Source: Planctomycetota bacterium (GTDB lineage: Bacteria; Planctomycetota; Planctomycetia; Pirellulales; Pirellulaceae). From it: a stretch of DNA of 64,000 bases. Under the pieces are notes generated by a model. That model had not been told where the DNA came from, made no database searches, and saw only the letters and a list, made by a program, of their open reading frames with translations. The translations under genes were made by a program, and so were the position numbers. The DNA lies in the NCBI GenBank assembly GCA_014238905.1, contig JABAAE010000007.1, positions 144,852 through 208,851 of the forward strand, in the 5' to 3' direction. Of the stretch, positions 44,308 through 52,897 are shown in pieces; the stretch's first letter is position 1, and the number at the start of each line of letters is the position of its first letter.

Positions 44308-47300
44308 TCAATTGACTCGGGCCAGCCATTGGCGGGCCTCCTCCTCCAAGTTGGGAGATTCGCCGTTCTGATTGTAAAAGTAATGCTCTTCGATACGGTG
44401 GATCGACTGGTCAATATCGAATCTGACAGCATCGCTCATGGCTGGATCGCCTCGGATTTGCTTTAAAAGACCAATCACGCTTAAAGGTGTAAGATCCGCC
44501 GGCATCACAAATCGCGGTACCCATTCTGTTTTTGGTCGACGTGCGATGAACAATCCGATGCCTCCAATCAACAGGACAACGAACACCACCAAGGCCAAAT
44601 TGAATATCCAATTCCGACTGGCGGTACCGTACTGATTTTCAAGAGAGACAATTTTCTCAACCACTACCAAATCTGCATCGTTGTATCTCTTGTATTCCAT
44701 GTTTGCAGCATCGACTGGTGTCGAGAAAAACTCAAATGATTCAGGTTTTCCAGCTTCTTCGCCAGCTTTCAATTCGATTAACCACTCCCGTTCGGATATC
44801 ATCTGGATGGCGTTGGAACTAGGATCGAAAGCGGACACGGAAACGCCTTGGTCCTGGGTTTCGATGACTTCAAAACCACCGGTAGGCACTTCAAGGATGT
44901 CGTCAAATCGTGGAATCAATCCGGTAGCTGTCGCCTTCACCTCTAGAACCAACCTGCCTTCTCCAGAGCGGCGTTCATCCAGGGTTTGAGTGATTTTCAA
45001 ATCAGACATGGGGCGATCCTCTGCCGCCTCGGTCAGCGTATCGACTGGTATGGCCTTGGACTCAATAGGCAAAACCGCGTATCCCGAAGTATCGAGAAAA
45101 TCCAGATCCAACTTAACCGGCGGAATGATATCGACTTCTTTCCCTCGGGCTTTCATCAGGATGTAAGCATACGGAGTCATCCGCCAACCCGACTCCCGTG
45201 CTGCACGCGATTTCAAATTTTTCTCATCTTCAAAGGTGACCGAAATGACTTCAAAATGTTCAGATAAAGCGGCAATTGCAGCGGTTTCGAATGCGTCACG
45301 ATAATCATTGGGCGGCCGACCATAATTGTAGGCATACTGCATGTTATTCTGGTTTTGAAGATATTTTGAAAACCCTCCGGATTCCCGCTCTACTTCTTCG
45401 GTATGGTAGAGATTCACAAAAAGACCGAAGGGCTCCTCACCGACCACATCAGAACCATCAATATCGGTTTGCAGGTGAATTTCAGATACCAGATCTTTGT
45501 AATACTGAAAAACCTTGCGAGCTTCCCACGCATCTGGATGATCGCCCACGATTTTAAAACCGCCTTTGAGGTAACGGTATTTCATTTCCGGTTTGAGAGG
45601 ACTCATCCGGGTGAACAGCTTGTTTGCAAACTGAGACATGTGCCTGACAGGAGCTTCTCCAGGTAATGCTTCTATCGATTTCCGGATCCGTTCCAATTGT
45701 GATTCTGCTGACACTTGGGTATGGGTTAACATGGATAAATCGCAAGCACCCAAGGCAGCATAAAACCAAAGATCGTAAACCATCGTTTCCTGTTGAGTTG
45801 CCTCCAACCCTGGCACCTGTGCCGCATAGGCCGAAGCGGCGGCTGCAAACTCACTGAAAACCAGATTTTGTTTCTGGGTAAAATCAGAGCTCTTTTTAAT
45901 TTCCTGCTGATAGGCATTTCGGTCATACTGGATACAGGCCTTGGAAAGCTGCAATTGCCAACTATCCGGGGTTCTGCTCAGACCATCTTCGATAATCTGC
46001 TCGGCAACATCATATCCACGAAGGACCTCCAGACGAATCTCCGGCTCCTTTCGATTGGTTTTTTTCGATTCTTGCACACGAGGCTGACGCCATGCCGTTG
46101 AGAGATTAGTTCGCATTTTTTGCACCAACCCGGCAACGGTAGCCGGTTTGAGAGAATCAATCGAACCAAATACATCCTCGATATCCTCCAATCGATACAC
46201 CTCCGCAGTGGAGTGGCACGTTGTAAACGCCCTCACAAGGCTATCTTCATCCAATTCGTCTAGATGAAGCTGCCTCAAACGGCTGATCCATTTTTGCAAT
46301 TCCTGCAGGTTTCGTTGTTGCTTGGATCGCGTCAATGGGATGGAATTGGCTCGTTGCTCAAATCCAAAAATGTAAACGTATCGGTTCGTATTGGCACGCG
46401 CGTCATTTGGGTTGTGATTCCTCGTCCAGACTTGCAAGAATTCCTCAGCCAATGTCTTGGCCGTCTTCTTGTCTGACTTGGCTATCGCCTCAATATGCGG
46501 AAACGCCAACTCTTCCTCTTGAATTTTCAAATGAAGCTTGGCGATGACTTCATGAAATTGATTCCTAAGCGACTCGCTTATCGCATCAAACCAAACGTCC
46601 TGCGGTCGAACCCCGAGAATTTCCCGAATAGGAACCGGGCGGGGTCGCGCACCGCTTGGAGCCCTATTCATCGCTCCAAATTCATCGTCATTTGCATAGA
46701 AAATATTACCGTATCGGTCGCGACGAAATGATGGGACACCACTGGAACGAGCGTATTGACGGGAAAACCCTGCTTCTTTCAACCAGGTCATTGCCAATAG
46801 ATCAATTGTCATGTGCCAACGACTGGCCTGCGCCGGTGCTGCCTTAAGGAGCGTTTCCACCGCAGTCTTTTGTAACTGCAATCCTTCCAGACGCCTTTTT
46901 GTATCAAATCGGAAATCCTGCTGACCCGATGCAGTTGCCTGACCAATTCCGGCAATGATTTGCATGCCGCGCTCTGGATTAGAAGTAAAGCTTTCTTCCA
47001 ACCATTTCTGACCGATCTCTTCTCGTACCTTCGGAGCGAGCTTCACGGCCATTTCCAAAGCTGCCTGTTTTTCGCCTTGCTGAATTTCCGCTAGTGACAA
47101 AATCATTTGGTTGATTTTCCATGCATCCTCCAGCAATTCAGGTTTCTTTTTGGAATCATATTGCTGCTGGAAAATTTTTGCCAAGAGCACCAGCGAATTG
47201 ACATCTTTTGCTTTGGCAGCATTTTCTGGATCGGTGAGGTAAGTCCGGGCCTGATCCGGGAGCCCAGCAGCAAGCAATAACCTCGCGGCGGCGATTTTGT

Positions 47301-48084
47301 TTTCCAATTCCGCTCCACCGACCTTTCCTGTGCCGGTCTGCAAGGAGTCCAGCAATTGATCCGGCACAAATCCCTGTCGCATTGACTTGGCCAGCAACTG
47401 CCCGATGGAAGTCAAATTTTGAGAGGTCAACTTGGTGGGAGCACAATCCAGCAGTCCCAATATGTCCGCGGGCGCAATGACATGGTCATCCGGTAAAACG
47501 CCCCGAGGCGGCGCCACCACCACCCCTTCGGGAATCGGGGCGGCATTGGTGACAGGTGTTAAAGTCGGTCTGGCCAGCAATTTTGCAAGCAGAAAATCAT
47601 AGGCCGTTTTCGCTTCCTCGCGAATCCTAAACTCTGACAGAAACTTTTTAACATCTGCCCATTCGCCCAAAATCACGTCCTGTTCAAACTGACGGATTTC
47701 TCTTGAAAGCAAGTCCGCTTTTTCAGCTTTTAAGTCGGATGGCTCAGGGGGTTTTGGTTTTTCAACAGTCGTCTCGCTGCGTCCGCCGTTCTTTTCAGAC
47801 CAGTTTTTCAAGATAGATGCCGGACTTCGATTGAAGGTCAGAACCAGTATTTGTTGTAATCTTTTACTTGATGCTTTTTTTGATCCTGCGGCGGTGCCCT
47901 GGATTGCTGAGTTGATTGGCTTTGCCACAGGCGGCTTCGCAGCAGACTCCTGTGTCAACGTGGCGGGCCGTCGAATCAGGCTGGCTTTGGGCAATTGGAG
48001 CGGAATAGCCCGGGTTGTCGTCTGGGCGTTACCAACAGCAATCAGAGCAGCAAAAAAAATAGTGCTTAAAATTAACTTGTGCAT
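44308..48084 (-). CDS. large exported, membrane-anchored protein of unknown function
   Basis: A 1258-residue protein from the ATG at 48084, starting with a clear signal peptide (HKLILSTIFFAALIAVGNAQ). A Pro/Ala/Lys-rich segment follows, then a long helical region with repeat-like pairs (ARLLLAAGLPDQARTYL; LVLLAKIFQQQYDSK) suggestive of TPR-type helices, a beta-rich part near the C-terminus, and a C-terminal membrane helix (WIFNLALVVFVVLLIGGIGLFIA) with a short cytoplasmic tail. No family recognised. It lies beyond the terminator of the MoxR operon, so it probably has its own promoter. Confidence 0.72.
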   Translation of the reverse strand: MHKLILSTIFFAALIAVGNAQTTTRAIPLQLPKASLIRRPATLTQESAAKPPVAKPINSAIQGTAAGSKKASSKRLQQILVLTFNRSPASILKNWSEKNGGRSETTVEKPKPPEPSDLKAEKADLLSREIRQFEQDVILGEWADVKKFLSEFRIREEAKTAYDFLLAKLLARPTLTPVTNAAPIPEGVVVAPPRGVLPDDHVIAPADILGLLDCAPTKLTSQNLTSIGQLLAKSMRQGFVPDQLLDSLQTGTGKVGGAELENKIAAARLLLAAGLPDQARTYLTDPENAAKAKDVNSLVLLAKIFQQQYDSKKKPELLEDAWKINQMILSLAEIQQGEKQAALEMAVKLAPKVREEIGQKWLEESFTSNPERGMQIIAGIGQATASGQQDFRFDTKRRLEGLQLQKTAVETLLKAAPAQASRWHMTIDLLAMTWLKEAGFSRQYARSSGVPSFRRDRYGNIFYANDDEFGAMNRAPSGARPRPVPIREILGVRPQDVWFDAISESLRNQFHEVIAKLHLKIQEEELAFPHIEAIAKSDKKTAKTLAEEFLQVWTRNHNPNDARANTNRYVYIFGFEQRANSIPLTRSKQQRNLQELQKWISRLRQLHLDELDEDSLVRAFTTCHSTAEVYRLEDIEDVFGSIDSLKPATVAGLVQKMRTNLSTAWRQPRVQESKKTNRKEPEIRLEVLRGYDVAEQIIEDGLSRTPDSWQLQLSKACIQYDRNAYQQEIKKSSDFTQKQNLVFSEFAAAASAYAAQVPGLEATQQETMVYDLWFYAALGACDLSMLTHTQVSAESQLERIRKSIEALPGEAPVRHMSQFANKLFTRMSPLKPEMKYRYLKGGFKIVGDHPDAWEARKVFQYYKDLVSEIHLQTDIDGSDVVGEEPFGLFVNLYHTEEVERESGGFSKYLQNQNNMQYAYNYGRPPNDYRDAFETAAIAALSEHFEVISVTFEDEKNLKSRAARESGWRMTPYAYILMKARGKEVDIIPPVKLDLDFLDTSGYAVLPIESKAIPVDTLTEAAEDRPMSDLKITQTLDERRSGEGRLVLEVKATATGLIPRFDDILEVPTGGFEVIETQDQGVSVSAFDPSSNAIQMISEREWLIELKAGEEAGKPESFEFFSTPVDAANMEYKRYNDADLVVVEKIVSLENQYGTASRNWIFNLALVVFVVLLIGGIGLFIARRPKTEWVPRFVMPADLTPLSVIGLLKQIRGDPAMSDAVRFDIDQSIHRIEEHYFYNQNGESPNLEEEARQWLARVN

Positions 48085-48182
48085 GAAGGATTCAATCAGG
48101 ATTCGGCAACTGGTAGAAACAGATTTTATTTTAAGCGCCAACGCTGAAAATTCGAACCAGTTTCCCGTCGATAAGACAAACT

Positions 48183-48214
48183 AAAAAAAAACGCGAAGTC
48201 ATGACTTCGCGTTT
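48183..48214 (-). terminator. intrinsic terminator of the MoxR-VWA operon
   Basis: A perfect 13+13-base palindrome centred on GTCATGAC, with outer arms AAACGCGAAG/CTTCGCGTTT, runs on the minus strand straight into eight T residues. It lies about 160 bases beyond the stop of the TPR-like gene. Confidence 0.9.
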
Positions 48215-48268
48215 CCAGACATTCAAAATGGATTATCTTGAAAGAGTAATTCTAAACTCTTGAAACTT

Positions 48269-48358
48269 TCAGGATCCCGAACCGGCCGGAGGCGGATTGA
48301 ATCCCGCTCCACCGCCACCCTTCTTTTTGCCGCGACCGCGACGTTTGCCTTTACCGCT
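48269..48358 (-). other. in-phase Gly/Lys/Arg-rich reading frame beyond two TGA codons
   Basis: In the same frame as the gene ending at 48371, a second TGA follows at 48359-48361. After it comes an uninterrupted 29-codon stretch beginning SGKGKRRGRGKKKGGGG and ending with a TGA at 48269-48271. It has strongly protein-like composition (basic/Gly-rich then Pro-rich) and lies before the operon terminator. It could be a decayed C-terminal tail, a readthrough extension or the product of a sequencing error. Confidence 0.5.
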
Positions 48359-48370
48359 TCACGTGCCCTG

Positions 48371-48973
48371 TCATTGGGATGGCAGAGGCAATCCCTGCAA
48401 CTCCGACAGATCCATTCGAGCAAGTCGAATGGACGACTCAAGATCTTCACGGTACTTCTGCGATCTTTCGGTATCCCCGTTTTTTTTGAGCTGATCAGTC
48501 AAAAGCTTATAATGTTGTCGAGCCGACTCAATTTCAGGCATCCACCGTTCTTCGGGCTCGCCTTCAAGTCGCATCAACCAAGTCATGTAATACTGGGAAT
48601 TGGCCAGCGATGAACGGGTTGCGAAGATCAGTTCGTTGTTATGATCTGCGACTGGTTCGGCCAGCATGTCGTCCAGCAACCCCTGCAGCGTGCCATGGGC
48701 TTGGGGAAGTTGCTTGGCCATCATCTGCGCCTTACATTTCTCCAGCATCACCTCGCGGGTTTCGGTGGCCATTTCCTTGGGAATGAGCCCCAAAGCCTCT
48801 TCATAATTCTCCACCGCCATTTCCCAATCACTATTGCCAGCTGATGCCTTTGCACTTTTTATCAGCAGGTCAACCTGATCCAGCGTTTGAAGTTTTTTTC
48901 CAGGAGCCCCGTAATGGAATCCAAGAAAAAGTATCGGCACAAAACACCAAGCAACAATTAGAAGCCGCCGCAT
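48371..48973 (-). CDS. membrane-anchored TPR-like protein at the end of the MoxR operon
   Basis: A 200-residue protein from the ATG at 48973, with GAGG about eight bases upstream (a TTG at 48988 is possible). An N-terminal membrane segment (LLIVAWCFVPILFLGFHYG) is followed by helical hairpins typical of TPRs (NSDWEMAVENYEEALGLIP). TPR proteins are regular members of Bat/MoxR-VWA operons (BatC-like position). After the stop, the frame continues in phase past a second TGA into a basic Gly-rich tail (see 48269-48358), so the gene may be truncated. Confidence 0.75.
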   Translation of the reverse strand: MRRLLIVAWCFVPILFLGFHYGAPGKKLQTLDQVDLLIKSAKASAGNSDWEMAVENYEEALGLIPKEMATETREVMLEKCKAQMMAKQLPQAHGTLQGLLDDMLAEPVADHNNELIFATRSSLANSQYYMTWLMRLEGEPEERWMPEIESARQHYKLLTDQLKKNGDTERSQKYREDLESSIRLARMDLSELQGLPLPSQ

Positions 48974-49076
48974 AGCTATGGTCCTCAAGTCAGGGAACGG
49001 TCTCGTTTAGCTTAACAAAACTCATTCATTGATGCGATATTTCCTTGAAGATTATTGGTGTCCAGCCATTAATTCT

Positions 49077-50084
49077 TCATGATTCTTCAATCATTTTCGT
49101 GGTCTGAGCACTCATCTGTGCAGGGTTTTTCACTCCCGGCCGCCAAAAAGTGCCAAAATAAAACAATAAAATGGGCAAAAGTGTATATGCCGTCGAACCC
49201 ACCCCGATGGCCAACAACGCATATTCTCTGATCCCCAGCTCAGACAATTGATCCTCTATTTCGGCCGAAGTGATATCAGCGATCGTGGTAGAACTGAGGT
49301 GGTTTTTATTGCCGTCGTGGTAAATGCCATTGAGACGGACCGCTATCGACCTCAAAGTAGAACTGTCCTGACGCGATTGATGACCGTCAATGAATTTCCC
49401 TGCTCGGGAGTCACCGACACCTACAATGAGCAAGTTATCGATCGACGCCGGAAACCGGGGCATGCCGGTCGCAGGCACCGTATCACCATCGGTAATCATG
49501 ATGATAGTTGTGCTCTTAGGATTCCAGCCCTTAGCAAGAGACGCCGCTTCTTCTAGTCCGCTCAGCAACTTGGTTTTGCCCGGTTTGAAGGCAAAATACA
49601 TCGGCAACTCTTCCAGAATGTAACGAACCACTTCAAGGTCTTTTGAATCCACAACGACCGGCTTGGCACCATTGTAAACTGCAATCAAGCTGATCTTATA
49701 TTGATCGACAACCACTCGTTTAAAAAATGATTCCATGATTTCCGCCGCCCTTTTGCGACGGGTTTCATTCTTCTGCGGCCCAGCATCGGCCAGCCCCATA
49801 CTGGGCGAGACGTCCAAAACAAGGACCAGGTGTTTCATCTTGGAATCCGGAAGCTCATTTCCTTTATGAATTTTTGGATCGATAAGATAAAGGGATACCA
49901 TTCCCCATACCAGCAAACCAATCGACACAATTCGAATGATTGGGGCAACTTGAGCCCAAGGGACGGGTCTTCCGCTCTGACCAAACGCAAGGAACGCAAT
50001 GTTCTTTACCCGCCGCATATGGATCCACTCTGCCAATGCATAGACGAGGATCGCCCCAATGGTGATGGATTCAGCTGAAAACAT
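49077..50084 (-). CDS. VWA-domain membrane protein (BatB-like position)
   Basis: A 335-residue protein from the ATG at 50084. Two N-terminal helices (about 5-20 and 50-68) precede a von Willebrand factor A domain with MIDAS motif DVSPSMG and ITDGD, and another hydrophobic helix near the C-terminus (YTLLPILLFYFG). This is the layout of Bat-family VWA proteins, which work with MoxR ATPases at the membrane. It lies 42 bases downstream of a second VWA gene. Confidence 0.85.
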   Translation of the reverse strand: MFSAESITIGAILVYALAEWIHMRRVKNIAFLAFGQSGRPVPWAQVAPIIRIVSIGLLVWGMVSLYLIDPKIHKGNELPDSKMKHLVLVLDVSPSMGLADAGPQKNETRRKRAAEIMESFFKRVVVDQYKISLIAVYNGAKPVVVDSKDLEVVRYILEELPMYFAFKPGKTKLLSGLEEAASLAKGWNPKSTTIIMITDGDTVPATGMPRFPASIDNLLIVGVGDSRAGKFIDGHQSRQDSSTLRSIAVRLNGIYHDGNKNHLSSTTIADITSAEIEDQLSELGIREYALLAIGVGSTAYTLLPILLFYFGTFWRPGVKNPAQMSAQTTKMIEES

Positions 50085-50126
50085 GAAAGGAATAAACTCC
50101 AGTGATGGATTGCGACCGAGAGTCGG

Positions 50127-51041
50127 TTACCAGGGTGTAAACCGAAGACCAAACGAAACCAACAATCGCAGTCCCAGAAAACTCATGCCGACGACGGCAA
50201 ATGGCCAGAAAAAATCCTGTCTAACCGCGTACGCGGGTTTAAGTTTGGTTTGCTGCATTTGGTCGATTTTTCGAAATACAGCTCGCAGCCCCTCCTTGTC
50301 TCCGGGGTTAAATGACTCGCCTCCGGTCAAAGTGGTAATGGTTGCCAATTCCGGCGGAAGCGATGTATTGGAAATATGAACGGCATAAACCACAATGTCA
50401 TCCGCCCTTAGTTTTTTCGCCAAGACTTCATCATTGGGTGGGTTGAGATCAAAGCTGTTGCCATCAGACACCAGGATGATCATCCGGTCTCCTTCCTCCC
50501 GGTCGACCAGCACTTTTTGGCACGCCTGGAGTGCACTTCCGATCATCGTCCCGCCAAAACCGGGAGGAAGCGATTCGGGTCTCAGGAAAGGAGGGGCACA
50601 CTTGAACGCCGAGGTATCGTTTGTCAATGGAACCCATTGCAAATTCTGAACGCCAAAGATGGTCAGACCAAATGTATCGCCATCGCGGAAATCGATAAAA
50701 TCATTGATGGCTTCCATCGCAGCATCGTATCGTTTCACGGCCCCAAAATTGGCTGTCATGCTACCCGACACATCAAGGCAGAATTGGATATTTTTTAGCT
50801 CTCGTTGCTGAACGGGTGTTCCCAGATTGGTGGGGCCTGCCAAGATAAGAATGACAACCGCGAGGATACAGGCCGGGATCGAATCAGCCAGATTGATCAG
50901 GACATTCCAGATTGCCCCCTTTTTTTGATGCCCGCGATCAAAAGGAAGTACAACCTCCCTGTCGGTTCGGGACCATATCCAGACCATAATGCCTGCTGGT
51001 AATACCAATAGAAATAACAGTTGCCAATTGAGGAAGTTCAA
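50127..51041 (-). CDS. VWA-domain membrane protein (BatA-like position)
   Basis: A 304-residue protein. It opens FLNWQLLFLLVLPAGIMVWIWS, the usual N-terminal helix of BatA-type proteins, which supports the TTG start at 51041. That TTG overlaps the TGA of the upstream gene (TTGA). A second helix (ILAVVILILAGPT) and a VWA domain with MIDAS DVSGSM and VSDGNSF follow, then a C-terminal helix. Confidence 0.87.
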   Translation of the reverse strand: MNFLNWQLLFLLVLPAGIMVWIWSRTDREVVLPFDRGHQKKGAIWNVLINLADSIPACILAVVILILAGPTNLGTPVQQRELKNIQFCLDVSGSMTANFGAVKRYDAAMEAINDFIDFRDGDTFGLTIFGVQNLQWVPLTNDTSAFKCAPPFLRPESLPPGFGGTMIGSALQACQKVLVDREEGDRMIILVSDGNSFDLNPPNDEVLAKKLRADDIVVYAVHISNTSLPPELATITTLTGGESFNPGDKEGLRAVFRKIDQMQQTKLKPAYAVRQDFFWPFAVVGMSFLGLRLLVSFGLRFTPW

Positions 51042-52003
51042 ACTGCCTTCTCCCCATCAACCTTTTCCCCATCAACCTTTTCCTCAGTAAACTGCGGAGT
51101 AGGCCCCCCAATGCCCGCTTCATGCAACTCATCCGAATCGATGGTTTGATAGGGCTCCAACAATTTGGAAACGTCAACACCGACAGAGGCACCCGCTGGG
51201 GAATGGAGCCACATCTCGATTTGGCGTAAATGTGGTCCCGAAACCTCATGCCGACGAATTTCGTGCAAGGCCCCGGCTGGATCGTTGGCATCGATTCCCA
51301 ATCGCTTTTCCCAAAACACGACCAACATCCGCTCCAGTTCAGCGTGTTTTTCAGCCGGCAAACGTCCCTCAATGGCAGAAGCGACCAGCGGCCTTAACCG
51401 CTCGCTCAAAGTCATTTTCCTGGAGACCTCGGCTACCGGGAGCACCCGTTTTCGCTGCCAACCAAAAATCAGAATAAGCAAGATCACGCACCACAGCGCC
51501 ACACCTACCCATACCATTTGCCAGTACCCCCCGACACGGGTCAGGAATTCCGATTGCAACGGATTAGGCTCCACTTGACCTCCAACGAGAATGGAATCGA
51601 CCTTCACTACAATGGAGGGCAAGTCTGCGGTGGTAGAGCCATCCTGTCGGACAAGGTAGTCTTTCAAATCGAATTCCCCAGCATCCATTCCAAAATACGA
51701 AATGTCATAACGAAAGGCATCACCATGGGGAAACGATCTTACTACGCGGACAATCAACGGCGATGTCTTGGGGTCGACCTGTCGGTGAGTCAGCTCCGAA
51801 CCAGGCAATACTATTTGTTCGACCAATTTGGAAATGCCGACGCTCGGCGTATCAATCACTTGAGATTGAGCGATTCCAAACGGGAACACCGTCAGGAGTA
51901 TCACAATACAGACAGGCCAAGCAAAACAAGATTCCCGCCTCCTCGAACCAATCGCGAATGGATGGCCAGTCGATCTATCCCACCAAAATGGACTTGCCAT
52001 CAT
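51038..52003 (-). CDS. membrane protein of the MoxR-VWA operon, unknown family
   Basis: A 321-residue protein starting at the ATG at 52003, which overlaps the upstream TGA (ATGA). An N-terminal hydrophobic segment (PVCIVILLTVFPFGIAQSQ) looks like a signal or anchor. A beta-rich extracytoplasmic part and a central membrane helix (MVWVGVALWCVILLILIFGW) follow, then a cytoplasmic helical domain. Position between the DUF58 and VWA genes matches the BatD/DUF4381-like place in other operons, but no motif proves it. The C-terminus carries a duplicated VDGEK unit from an in-frame 15-bp repeat. Confidence 0.75.
   Translation of the reverse strand: MMASPFWWDRSTGHPFAIGSRRRESCFAWPVCIVILLTVFPFGIAQSQVIDTPSVGISKLVEQIVLPGSELTHRQVDPKTSPLIVRVVRSFPHGDAFRYDISYFGMDAGEFDLKDYLVRQDGSTTADLPSIVVKVDSILVGGQVEPNPLQSEFLTRVGGYWQMVWVGVALWCVILLILIFGWQRKRVLPVAEVSRKMTLSERLRPLVASAIEGRLPAEKHAELERMLVVFWEKRLGIDANDPAGALHEIRRHEVSGPHLRQIEMWLHSPAGASVGVDVSKLLEPYQTIDSDELHEAGIGGPTPQFTEEKVDGEKVDGEKAV
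51046..51075. repeat. 15-bp in-frame tandem duplication at a gene end
   Basis: ccttYtccccatcaa occurs twice (one C/T difference) and starts a third time. It encodes the repeated VDGEK at the C-terminus of the gene that ends at 51038. Confidence 0.9.
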
Positions 52004-52860
52004 CGTGCACCTCGCCCGAGAATCCCGCGGGACTGAAAAAAATTCCTGATCTTATGGCTGATCGATTCATTGGTGAAAAGCGGCAAATGATCAATTCCGC
52101 CCCGTTTGAGTTCACCCGCAATCGCAGCCAAATCCACACCCAGCTTCTTGCCACCCGTTACAAAAGTCGCCGAACTTTCGGATTCTCTGGCTCGTAAAAA
52201 TCCGGCGTGACGAATGGCAACTTCTGCGGGATCAATCAGCTGGATGACAACCGTATCGTGCTCTTGGCCCATCCGTTTAATCGCCGCTAAAGAGTCGCGC
52301 TCATGCAGATCAGAAAGGATGACCACCAAAGCTCGATTCTTAAGCGATGTTGCCAATTCAGTTAATTTCCTGGCAAGAGTGGTTTCTTGATGATAGTCAA
52401 AATGACGTAGTCGATGCAGCCATTGCATGATCTGGTCACGGGACAGGCTCGGTTGATACCGAATGTCATCCTGACCAACCCCAACCAGGCCAACAGGACT
52501 AACTCGATCGAGGCATGCAAACGCCAGACCACCAGCCAAATGAACCGCCAACGCATACTTACTCCAATGGGTCGAAGAGATCGTCATCGACGCTGACGTA
52601 TCAACCATAAGGAAGCAGGGCATTTGCTTGGGAGTCTCATATTCCTTGATATGATGTCGGCCCGTGCGAGCTGTCACACGCCAATCAATGGCCTTGATGG
52701 GATCACCCTGAATATATTGCCGGGATTGAACATACTCGGTCCCAGATCCTCGGAACGGCGAGGAATCCGTCCCGTAACTCAAACTATCGGCAAGCTTTTT
52801 AACAGCGATGACGAATTGTCTGGTATTGAGTGTGTCGATCCTCTCAAGAGATCCTTGCAT
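52000..52860 (-). CDS. DUF58 domain-containing protein
   Basis: A 286-residue protein from the ATG at 52860. DUF58 signatures are visible: RGSGTEYVQSRQYIQGDPIKAIDWRVTARTG, IKEYE, and a VWA-like MIDAS DTSASM with LSDLHE. DUF58 proteins form part of MoxR-linked operons and are thought to present substrates or partners to the ATPase. It ends in an ATGA overlap with the next gene and lies 37 bases downstream of the MoxR gene. Confidence 0.9.
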   Translation of the reverse strand: MQGSLERIDTLNTRQFVIAVKKLADSLSYGTDSSPFRGSGTEYVQSRQYIQGDPIKAIDWRVTARTGRHHIKEYETPKQMPCFLMVDTSASMTISSTHWSKYALAVHLAGGLAFACLDRVSPVGLVGVGQDDIRYQPSLSRDQIMQWLHRLRHFDYHQETTLARKLTELATSLKNRALVVILSDLHERDSLAAIKRMGQEHDTVVIQLIDPAEVAIRHAGFLRARESESSATFVTGGKKLGVDLAAIAGELKRGGIDHLPLFTNESISHKIRNFFQSRGILGRGAR

Positions 52861-52897
52861 TCGATCCTTGGCTTTCCCGCAGATTAATTAGCGGGCA

